A model generated the notes under the pieces. The model did no database searches. It was not told the origin of the DNA and was given only the letters and a program-made list of their open reading frames with translations. Both the position numbers and the translations under genes were made by a program. From NCBI GenBank assembly GCA_030268105.1, contig BSDZ01000114.1:930001-994000 (forward strand): a stretch of 64,000 bases of DNA, written 5' to 3'. Shown piece after piece: positions 1-11,000 of this stretch (the stretch's first letter is position 1; the number at the start of each line of letters is the position of its first letter). The DNA comes from Volvox africanus. Taxonomy: Eukaryota; Chlorophyta; Chlorophyceae; Chlamydomonadales; Volvocaceae.

Positions 1-450
1 TGGGCAGTGGAAAAAAAGAGGTGCACCCTCACGAGCGAAAGGAAGGCCAATAATCGGTGCATGAAAGGCCTGTCGTGGAACGTATCGGCGTCGGGTATGC
101 ACGTCTCGAAAACATCCAACAACCTGACGAGCAGTACTGTCTAGCTAATACCGAATTGGATATAAAACGCATTCACGATAATCTCTATTTATTTGGTTGA
201 AATAGATTTCTTGGCCGATGCGGCCGAAGATACGGCGAATGCAACCTGGCGGACCAAACTGGAATGTAGTAATGTTGCTTTGACCACCGTCCTCTTTCGA
301 AACGCTTCCGCTCCTATGATGCACCAACGGAACTACACTTTCGAAGTTCGTTTCCATCAGGGCCCGCATTCCGCCTCTCCCAGTGCGATCAGCGCATCCC
401 GGTGCCAGGGGCCTTTCACGTCAAGGTCGGTTGCAATTAAACCAGCTTGT
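1..450. other. Left edge, downstream of the 880-residue gene
   Basis: No gene recognised. It should contain the 3' untranslated region of the minus-strand gene ending at 451. Confidence 0.4.
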
Positions 451-3400
451 CTACTCCCCATCCTCGCTGTCACCCGCAGCGTCTCCCACTTCTCCGTCCC
501 CATCTGCACCATCTTCATCCCCGCATCCAAGCCCTGCCAAAGCCGCTGCTGCCGCAACGCTGTCGTTATCCTCATCATCCTCATCGTCGTCACCGGCGTA
601 TCTGGGCTCCTCATCGTCGCCGCCATACAGGTCTGCCTCCGGCTGGTTCCCGTCCTCTTGCCGCGACACGTCTTTAGCCTCCTTAGTGTCTGCGTCCTCT
701 GCTTCTGCCTCCTCTCTTCGGGTACCTTCCCGGACAGTCGCACCTTCATTGCTGCTGTCGCGGCCGCTCCTTGGAGTGCCGCATTCCACTGCTCCATTGC
801 CCCTGCAGCTATCGTCGGTTTTAGGTGCTGTGGGGGCCTTGTCCCCCTGCTCGCTGCTACCGCTCCTTCGCGCATTAACGAGTCGCCTGCTATCTTGGTC
901 ACCCTCCGCCCCTCCCTTATTGCTGGGGCTTGTCCCAGTGCGGGCGCTGGAGGTATCCTGTCCCGAATAGCGACGTTCCACGAGCTCCTGATCCGTGCCC
1001 TCTTCCCCCTGCCCGGGGTGATCTCTCCGCCGGGCATCGGCTGCGTCCTCCTCCGCCATCTGAGCGTCTTCTTCCGCCTGCAGAGTAGGCATGGTTAACC
1101 AGAGAGTCGCGAAGGGACAACACAAAGCGCCCAGGCCGAGTAAGGGGCCCCGAACGATACTTGTTCGCCGCTGATCCCTGATCCCTGGCGGCGAACATGC
1201 CGGGTTTGACGACCAGTCGTCAGGATTGGCTAGGGCGATTAACGTCGGCAGTGTCGGGGAAGCACTGTACCCGCACAGGGAACGATTCATATGCAATACA
1301 TCTGCTTTTCTCCAACAGATGAGATTGCATGTCAGGCAGCCTCGTGATTGCGGCCTCCCTGGATCCGAATCGACACCGCTATCTTACGGCACGGATCCAT
1401 TTCCTTTGCACCCGGTCCCCATCTTCCTGATTCGAGCACTGCCACACAAACAAATGTCCATACCCACGTACGCTTGAACGCACCTCCAATCGCGCCTCGT
1501 CTTCCATATCATTCCGGCGAATAATTGACATGAGCCGTACGCCGCCGATCACAGCCAGAACCTCTCTGTCTCCATCCACCTCACCGCCGCTCTCGCTCCC
1601 GCTCTCCCTGCCACTCCCGCTGTTCCGGCTACTGCTGTTGCTGCCCAGTTTCTTCCTGCCATTGCCCTTCCCGCCGCCCCGTGCCCCGCTGCGGCCGCTT
1701 CGCGCGGTCCCCTTGTTGGACCGCAACGTGCCCGTTGCCACACTGGTGCCTGTCGCGGATGGGGAAAAGGAGTACGGTGGACGTGCACCTGCCGTACCAG
1801 TCATCTTGGGCGGTGGCGCTGAGCTGTCCGTGACGAGGTGTTTGCCGGGTGTCAGCCATGGCTTGGAGTGTATGTCGGGCATATGCGGGGTCCTCACGGC
1901 CTCATCGTCAGAGCGAGGGGGCCGTGCCTCGAGGTACCTGGCGGGCGAGGAAGTGGAACGTCACATAGTTGCCAGACGATTATAACGACAATTCTAACTG
2001 CATCCCGAACTTTCCTCGTAAGCAACCATAGTGAGCCTCTCATCGCATTATATTTGGACAGTATTTCAATATCTTGTGAGATGGCAACTGCCTGACAGTG
2101 GGGCTCTCAACCCTCACTCTGAGCCCTCACTCCCCTCCCGACTCGCCGAGTCGCCAAACCGCAGCCTAAGAGGGCGAATACTTACTTGGCCTTGACTCCC
2201 GCATACGCAGGATTTGGCGGAAACTTCTCGGGGGGCATGAACCAGCCCATGCCCACAATGGGGTACCGCTCAGGGCTGTAAATGGCTTGGTCGCGGGGAA
2301 CAGCCCGCCGGCGGTCTGCCTCCTGCGCAGCGATCCGGTACCGCATGGTGGTGGGTCAAATAAGTCGCTCCAACGTGTCAAAGCGCCACCGCAACAAAGA
2401 GAAAGGAATCTAAACCGGTTTTGGAGGACCAAACCAAGCCACGCCAAGCCCGGTAGACTGATCCTATCGCACACACTGGGCGGCCCGGGATGGCAAGCTC
2501 CTTTCCGTCATAGCCCGTCCCCACCCCACACCCCCAACATTCAACCTTAGGCCACACAATCTGTTGAGCAATGCCGCTTTGGCGCGAAGGTTGTTCATGC
2601 CGTCGAAACCCGGAAGCAAATGTATTTTGAATAGGAAGCCGTCGCCAACAGCTGATGTGGGGGTATAAATACTCTCAGGCCACACTCGAAGGTGGAAGTA
2701 TTAGCCACGGTGATCCACACCCCCACACCCATTCCTTGCCAAGATGCTTACCTCCTGCGTCTCCTTAGCCTCCCCTGAGCTGCTCTGCCGGGTGCTCTTG
2801 GGGACCGGCGGGGCCGTGTCCGGAATGGGTTGCCTGCCGGAAGGCCGCCAGATGCCCCCACCACCTGGGCTCATGTCACGGCAACGATCCGCGCCAACCC
2901 TTTGTCCCCCGGCGTCCAGGCTGTGGGCGTATCTTCCGCCGTCACCATCGGTACTACGGCAGCTTCGAGTGTAAAGTGGCGGGGGTGCTACCACCAGCCT
3001 ATTGCTGCGTGGTTCCAAGCCGCCATCGTGTCTCAGTTTGGCACCCGCCGGGAGGTACACCGCACCGAGAGCCATTATTGCAGCCTTCTGCGCATTGGAC
3101 TTCGCAGCAGCCGCGGCTTGGGCTTCTTTCTCCTTTATACCCTGATTGCTCGCTGCCGCCTTGCCGTACCCGGCGCGCTCCAAAGCCGGGAGGTGTGTAC
3201 CGTGCCCGTCCACGCCACCTTCATCGGTTTCAGACGCTACGCCCTGCCTCGTCTGGTCTCCGGGACTATCCCCGCCGCACCATTCAACCTCAGTTCCAAC
3301 ACCACTGGCACGAAAATACGACTGATCCGGGCTGTAGGCTCGTCCGATGTATGAATCCATGAGGTTGGCGCGCGGTGGGCGCGGTGGGGCCGAGCCGGCG

Positions 3401-4511
3401 TTGAGAGTGCCAGCACCCGGGCCGGGACTTATCGAGCTACCGGGCGACGTGGGGTTTCGGCTTGGTCCCGCAGAACTTTGCTCGCCGTATGGACTCGCCC
3501 ATATGGGGGGCGCCGCGACGTATAGGCCCGGCAGGATAGTCGTGCGCGTACCGTTGCCATCAATGATTGTGTTGTCGCCGGTACGAGAGCCCGTCGGGTC
3601 ACCATCAAGGCTGTCTGGCACGGAGACCCGACGGCCGCCCGGGTTAGTGGTGCTGTCACCGACGTCACCGCAGCCGATACACCCGCTGTTCACGGGGAGG
3701 GAGCGGCGGATGCTGCTGCCCGGGAAGGCATTTGTGGACGGGGGCCGCAGCAGCATGGTGCGGGGCTGCGCCTCCCAGGCTGTGCGCTCCAGGAAGAATC
3801 GGGAGTCCCAGGCAGGTCGCCCGTCCGCGCGGGGAGCCCCCTCCAGCTCGGCGGCCGGACCGTCGCTAGCAGCGCCGCGGACACTGCCGCCACCGCTAAC
3901 ACCGGCGCCACCGCCGCGGTTGCTCGTTGGCGAAGAAGCACGGGCTAGCCGGTGTCCCTGCGGTTGAGGTTTAAGGATCGTTTCGCTGCCCGTTATATGT
4001 GTAATGGGTGTTGGAATACGTCCTCCGGGGCATTGTATGCAGTGCTAGCACATAACAGTGTGTCCAATTTTTGCCGCGCAGTGCTTCAGGAGTGCCCGCG
4101 ATGAGGTAACCCAGGGCGCGGAAGCGAGCAAAATCCGCTGATTAGGAAGAACAAGGGGCAGCGGCACACCCCGCAATGCGCTCAGGACCCATCTAAAAAC
4201 CCAACCCAAAGATGTGTACCCAGTCAAGTGTGGTGAGCCGCATTGCGTCGTGGCGATTCCGCTTCAAATAAGATAGGTTTGAGCAAACTCACCTGTTGGG
4301 CCTCCTTAAAGGGTGATTGGTCAAACTCGCCAGCGTCATAGTGCAGCGTCAGTTTGGGCGGATCATACGATGAGTCCATGTACCCAGTACTGGTGACGGC
4401 GTCCAGATTGACAGTCGCGTGAATGGCTTCCGGATTGTTAGCTGCCTTCCTCCAACCTGGCCGAGGTCGTAGAGCAGACGGAGTGCCTTGGTCCTGTGTG
4501 TCCTCTGCCAT
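451..4511 (-). CDS. Unrecognised 880-residue protein, five exons
   Basis: I do not recognise this protein. Five exons join with consistent phase and GT-AG borders: 4511-4293, 3957-2752, 2322-2186, 1937-1484 and 1077-451, ending in TAG. Total 2,643 nt. Exon 1 encodes a plausible folded segment containing LTLHYDAGEFDQSPF. Exon 2 (402 codons) begins with low-complexity Gly/Ser, then RFFLERTAWEAQPRTM, then Pro/Ser/Gly-rich filler and an Ala/Lys helix. Exon 3 carries the most conserved-looking stretch, including AIYSPERYPIVGMGWFMPP. Exon 4 starts KYLEARPPRSDDEAVRTP and becomes Ser/Gly-rich. Exon 5 is a long acidic tail rich in Glu/Asp. No signal peptide or membrane segment is evident. The start is the first ATG of exon 1, about 590 bp from the divergently oriented CWC27 start. 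The gene model is well supported by phase; the function is unknown. Confidence 0.7.
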
Positions 4512-5097
4512 GTCCGCGAGAATGGTATGTCTAATATATAACTGAGGATTCTGGAGATTGTGTATCTAATAGTGTATCTACTTCATTTAACGGCGGGCGA
4601 AACACCCTGCAAGTACTTGTGTGAATGTATCCGATGGACTCTCGTGGTTCCTACGCGGGCAGACGATATTATCGCTAACTGTTAAATAAGAATAATGGCA
4701 TAAAACAGAAGGCCCAACAGGATAACCTTGCCTGAGAACACGAGTAGAATGTCGACATGCGCTCCACAAACGCAATAGCTGACGCAATCTTGTAACCTTA
4801 CTATTTTGGAATTTCTTCACCCATTAGGCTTCCAAATGACCTTAAAGTTGTATCGTGTGTTCCGAATTGTCTCTAAGCCGCGTGTGCCGCAGCTACATAA
4901 TTCTGTAAGGCCAGTGTCGTGCTACAGGATCGAATAAGTTAAGATGTTATGATGATGCGTTTATGAACAAGTAGTTAAATCTGTACCAGTTACGCTGCCT
5001 TTGGGACATCAGAACTCGTACAGCCTGACAGAACCGTTTAGAATTTCAGATAGTTACCCTCAGTCGGGCGTATGTATGTGTTACTGGTAATTAGACA
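4512..5097. promoter_or_regulatory. Divergent intergenic region between two genes
   Basis: This gap separates the start of the minus-strand 880-residue gene from the plus-strand CWC27 start, so it must hold both promoters and 5' leaders. It is more AT-rich than the exons. I see no motif that I can assign with confidence. Confidence 0.4.
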
Positions 5098-8000
5098 ATG
5101 TCTAATATATATAACCTCGAGCCGCCCACAAAGGGAAAGGTGAGCTTTTTGTTAAATGTTCACTGAATGTGAAGCATTCCAACAACGAAGATAGATTGTA
5201 CGTTTACTTATTTTAAGTGGTATATACCTCGTTACCGGCAACTTAGCGTGTTGACAAATCGTACTTGTCGTCGGCGTGTCCATTGGCACGCAGGTGATTC
5301 TGCACACTAGCCTTGGCGATTTAGAAATCGAGCTATGGCCGAAGGAAGCGCCAAAGGTGCGTTAATTGCTTGTCGGAGCGATTGGCCTTGCGGATCGGGG
5401 CCGTCTGATGACAGCTGTGGCATTTACCCGTCAGTTGTTGACCCCCAGCAAAGTGGAAAGTGCTTATGATTTTTCCAGGGTCCGACTGACCCGACAACCT
5501 GGGCTTATGTCTCTGTCGCATGTGGGTCTGTCCGTGCTTCTGTTTGTATCCAGGCTTGCCGGAACTTTGTGCAGCTCTGCGCGGAGGGCTACTACGACAA
5601 CACCATTTTCCACCGAGTCATAAAGGACTATATCGTGCAAGGTGGAGACCCTACCGGCACAGGCACTGGTAAGACGGGTGCGATCTTGTTGCGTCGCACA
5701 ACTGGCCGTGCGGTTCACACCCCATGGAGGCGGTTGGTTGTTGCAGCCGTTAGTGTCCCGAAGTAGCTCCTGGGAGCAGAGCCAGGACCAGGCGGTTTAT
5801 TAATAGTACAGAACACTGTTGGTAGAAGTGCGCCAGCTGCTCCCACTGATCCACCGTGGCGCCTCTGTCGTACTCCTTTCGCACGCCAGTGGTGTTTCAC
5901 TCCGGACCTGGCCGGTTATCTTCCCAACCCCCTACTTGACCACCCAACCAACCAACCATGTCTGATGTCGCTCGCATTCTGGGCCGGCCGATCTTCAAGT
6001 TCCTGGGGGACAAGATTTAAAAACTTTGTTTAGATTATCAGATAAGCTAGAATTTCTAGATCACCGTTTATTTTATAAAACCATTATAAAACTTCATAGC
6101 ACAGACAATTAAATTTCCAAATTAGAAAAGTATAAAAGAGATTTAGAGTAACAAATTAATTTTTCCAAAGTTTTCTGCAAAAGAAATATTTTCTATTTAA
6201 CAATAAAGTTAACATAAATTACCTAAAGAATCAGAATATTTAACAGAAGTACAATTAGCCATTATTATTACTCTAGACTATAAATATTGAACATTGTATA
6301 GCAGCATAAGCTACCTCTTTCTCTTTGAAATAAGTTTTAATGTCATCAAACTGAATTTGCGTTAAATAGTATCACATTGATTGTTAAATCTTTTACTGAC
6401 TTTTATTGACTGAATGCTCGGAAATTATTAGAGTTAGCTTTGACATCTTGGTTTACATGTTCCTCTGAATTCATATCTTGACAATATGGTGGTAAATATA
6501 ACAATTCCAGCTTGTCCTTATGCTTTTCTAGATACGCTTTGACCATTTTACTGTGATGCATCCTATGATTATCTAATATCAAACTACTTTCTGCTTAACT
6601 TGCCTAATCAGTCTACCTAAAAATTCATGACACTTTTTGCCGGTGAAATAATCCTCAAATACCATCCAGTTCATAAACCCTTGTGGACTAATAGCAGCTA
6701 GCATATTACATTTAAACGTCGATCCACTTCTTTTTATAGTTGGAATTTTACCGCGTATTCCATATGTCTTACATCTATTGTCTGTTGATTGTATACCCAT
6801 CTCATCACCCCAATAAATTTTTGTGCCCTCCTTTATTGCACGATTTTTTTATCTTTGGATATATGTTAGTCAACCATTTCTCAATTTTATAATGGTTACG
6901 CTCATAGGCTAATTTGATTGGTTTTTGAGATGTAAAACCCAGCTTATATATAATTTTCCTTACAGAGCGTCTATGATATTTATATGCATAAGTCGACTCT
7001 ATAGATTCTTGTATTGATCTACTATTCCACAATGTATAGCCCATCCCTAATTCATCGGGACTATGGGATGCAATTTTTAATTTTAGCGTTGCTTGCTCTT
7101 CTGGCGTTATTGTTTTACCTAATTCCAGACTTAACCACTCTTTTTTGGTAATAAAAGCTTTCACCCTTCTTTTCCTTACATTCTTTTAGATATTTCCATT
7201 TAGAACTCCTCGAAAAACCAAATACAATCGATGCCTGCCTTCTACTCATGCCATTTGTAATTATTGCCTCTGCAACGTTCCTTCTTAATATTTGTAATTT
7301 ACTAATTGTCAGTTTTTTTATTCGACATATTCCCCTAATTTATTGCAATATACCATTATCGCGTTTTATACTTATATGCCCAATATTTAAAGGCCAGATA
7401 ATTCGGTATTTAATCAAGATAAAACCTCAATTAATCAAATGCCTTTTTCAAGCCAGGAAATATCTTTGGTCAATATTATATTAGAATATTTAGGCATTGA
7501 TAATCTTATACAGCCATCAAATGGCTAACTGGAATCCAAGAATCCTACAATAAACCTGTAAATAAACTCAAACACCGTGACTTTGATTTTTAAACGTAGG
7601 AGAGCTATTTTGGAAGCGGTCAAGGAACAAGATCAATTACTGTTAGGTTTTAAGAAATTCCATTTGCACCCAATAGCAAATATTGACAGCTGTTTGTTAC
7701 TCCTTCCAGAGTTATTAAATTTATGAAACAAACTATTATTTATTGGCAGATAAAGATAAATGCAAAATATTTATTACCAAAGCAGATAACGGCATAGATT
7801 GAATTATTCAAACAAATTACATAATAGCTTTTCTTTATCAACAGAAGCAGCTCTTAAGGGTTTTGCAATAAATAAGAAAATTCTTAGATTTACAATAACT
7901 AATAACGGTAAATGGAACTTACATATTATCTGAAAATACAGCATACTATCGATAATCATAGTTTCCTCCAGGTTAGCAAGGAAACTAATATTATCTTAGC

Positions 8001-11000
8001 AGAACTTATTGATCGTATTTTGTGCAAATTAAAAATCGCCAATAATAAAGATTTGCAAATTACTACTTTACGGAAGAGGAACCTTAACTATTCCGGCAAG
8101 CAAATATGGCAATGTAGATGGATTTGAAGCAGAAATATCTGCTGTTAAAGCATGAACAGCAACAATCAATAACTCCAAATTAAAAGCCCATATATATCGT
8201 ATTTATGTTTCTTGTGGAGGAGATCCGTTTGCCCCAAATAATACTTCTAATCCATTTTATGGCGACGGCTGGACTGCAGCTGCAAGAATGCAAGTTATTG
8301 CTGGTCAGGAGCTTGCATTATGCTGATATAATCTGCAATAGCCAGATGTAACAAATAGGTAGGCACTCTAGAGCTAAGTATAAATAGTCTCAGTCACAAC
8401 ACATAAAAATGCCCCTGGAGTTCCAGGTTCTACCTCGACCAAGAGCGGGCCAAAGACCTTAAAGTTAAGGGCAGGGTGCCCCCATGTCGATGGACGGTGA
8501 CGACCCCAATTAAAGTGACCTGCGAGCTGACCAGTAGCGGAGTTGACGCCTTAGTTGATTCGGCAGATTCCGCTGGATGCTGGTGGTGGGTGCTGAACCC
8601 GGGAAAACCACTGATTTCGGAGAAGTCGGCATGGGAGACTGGATTAGGGTGCCCCGAAACACCGGGGAAGGTAGGGACTGCCAGGTTAGTGGCCACGGGT
8701 GATGTACCCCCCTATCCTACACACATAAAAACGTTTGAAGTTCCTAGCTTCAGGCATTTTTTATGCCTTAGCCATAATGTCCAATATTAACATTCCGGTA
8801 TAGTTGGCATTAATTTTCTTTTCTTCCCGAAAAATCACGTCTTTGTTCCGGGGATTGTAAGCTCGGAAAAAGTTTTTTAAAGAGCTTAAGCCCTTTTCCA
8901 TCTTTTTCATCTATTAATATTTCTTATAGGATATCAGACATTTTTGCTATCGTTATTACTTTTTACCCTAAGCTCACATCTATTAGCAACGGGATTGGGG
9001 GCAGTGGAATTAATCGGTCCAAGTATTGGGGTGTTAGAAATAGTAATTAGGACAATGAATTAAAAAGCTCTTTTACCGCAGGAGAAATTTCTTTGATTTT
9101 TGGATTTTCAAACAAATAATCCTCCACTTCACCTTCAACATCCTCAGCAATGATCAATAATGGTGTGGAAGACTGAACAACAGCTTCATTGCGATGGATT
9201 CAACTGACGGGTTAGTTAAGTATCCCATACACATCAAAAAAGTTGGTTGCATAAACTAGCCCAAACGATGTTAGCGGATATGTAGAGGATTTGTGGGTAA
9301 TTCAAGGTTTAAAAATACCGGTTCCGTTTTTTATAGTAGCATGAATCTGGCTGTTAAGTTCGTTATTATTTTTACTGGTAAGAGGTACACTGGTAAGAGG
9401 TACCGGTAAACCGATACAAGTTCCGGTAGGTAAGGGCACATTAGGAAGAATTATGAATGTGATTGGCCCGGCCTTTCCTCAGGCGGTGAATCGATATATG
9501 GCGAGCCTTTCCGGGATGAGTTCCACTCGCGCCTGCGGTTCACGCGCAGGTAGGAAACTGATGAGGGGGCGTGCTATCAGTTCGGGATCTGAGAGAGCTC
9601 GTTTCTGAAGGGGAGGTCAAGGATGAAGATTGGAAAATTTAGTCGGTATCGGAGCTCAATGCCATGAGAGAGAAACCAGCTGAAGGGGGTTAGTTCTGGG
9701 GAGGTTGCGGTGCCCGAGTGGAGGTCTACGTGGACCACAGCTATGAACATGGAACGGAAGGCTGAGATCAAAAAGGGTTTTGAATATTGGTGGTGAGCCA
9801 CTCGGCGACGACGTGCTTGGACTTCATGGTGCGAGTTGTCGTTGCAACGTGTCAAACATTGGTCGGGTGAGAGCACGTGTCATGAGCCGAGTAGCGCCTC
9901 TCTCATCGTTAATTGAGGCAGCAGACATGAAGGGAAATTCGGGACCTTGTGGAATGGGGGAGGGCCTTACAATGCCTTAAAGCTCAGGAAAGGCCAGTAT
10001 CAGGCGCCCTGCGACTGCCGAATGCGCATAATCCCTCCAGCTAGGCGACCAGGGATGCCCGATGCCGCCGGGACTGCGTCACATGCCCTATCTCGCGCAG
10101 GGGCCTGGTTGCGTGCGCCAATCAAAACGTGCCCCACAGCAACGGCGCCCAGTTTTTCTTCACGCTAGACAAGGCCGATTTTCTCAACAATCGCAACACC
10201 ATATTCGGCCGCGTGGTGGGAGACACCGTGTACAACATGCTGCGGTTTAACGACATTCCGGTTGGTACGGCACAGCCCGGAAGGCTGGGGAGGGTAGTCA
10301 TTACGCCGTCACTGATAAAGGGCGGGAAGGGTCCAATCAGTTATCGGTGGGCATCTGCTTGGAAGACTGATGCCAGTCCGGAGCTTGGTACGAAGCTAAT
10401 GATGCTGATGTTTACAAGGCCTCACAACCGCACCGTACGGGGAACTGCAGTCAATTCCTGTTTTGAATGATCGATAGAAGTGTGCATGCCTCTGCCACCG
10501 CCCCTCCCCACCTCCGTCGCCCCCGTCGCCGCCCCCGACTGTGTTGATAGAAAGACCCATGAGGAAGGTACTAAACATGTTCGATCGTCAGAGATTCGGA
10601 CCGCCCCCCTCCCCCCCGACCATAACGACAGCCTGCCACTTCTCCGTCCGCTCACCCTGAACGCGGATCCCCACCTCCCTGGTCCACTGCTGCCCACTGA
10701 GCAGGTGGATGACGATGACCGGCCGCTGGATCCCCCGGTCATACGGGAGGCGGAGGTGGTGTGGAACCCCTTCGACGATCTAGCTCCCCGGGTGGACCGC
10801 GAGGCGATAAGGGAGCAGCAGCAGGCGCAACGGTGAGCTGCTGGAAAAAGGGAGGGAAAAGGAATAGATGAGATTGGGTTGCGATTGACGATTGGCATTT
10901 GGCTTGGCGTGCGACGTGAAGGGGGGTTGTAGGCACGGCCGTCATGCGTCTCCTTTGTTCGCGGTAGCGTGCAGCCTTCACGGGACTGGGAGCGGAGGCT

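Larger units (their letters stand above)
6017..9466. other. Composite AT-rich insert of bacterial character in CWC27 intron 3
   Basis: The base composition drops abruptly to AT-rich at about 6017 and returns to algal-like at about 9467, only 16 bases before the exon-4 acceptor. Within it are recognisable pieces of bacterial proteins on both strands: an IS630 transposase, an unidentified protein, a GroEL piece and an ATP-synthase beta piece. A GC-richer island lies at about 8410-8720. The pieces are short, out of order and broken, which fits joined DNA fragments rather than a single intact operon. Confidence 0.7.

Noticed and set aside
193..1098. Plus-strand 301-codon frame
   Set aside because: It is the shadow of the acidic last exon of the minus-strand gene, created by low-complexity GC-rich codons.
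6017..9466. Idea that the AT-rich block is algal organelle DNA
   Set aside because: IS630 transposase and GroEL are not organelle-encoded in green algae, and the AtpD piece reads GRIMNVIG rather than the plastid-type GRIFNVLG.
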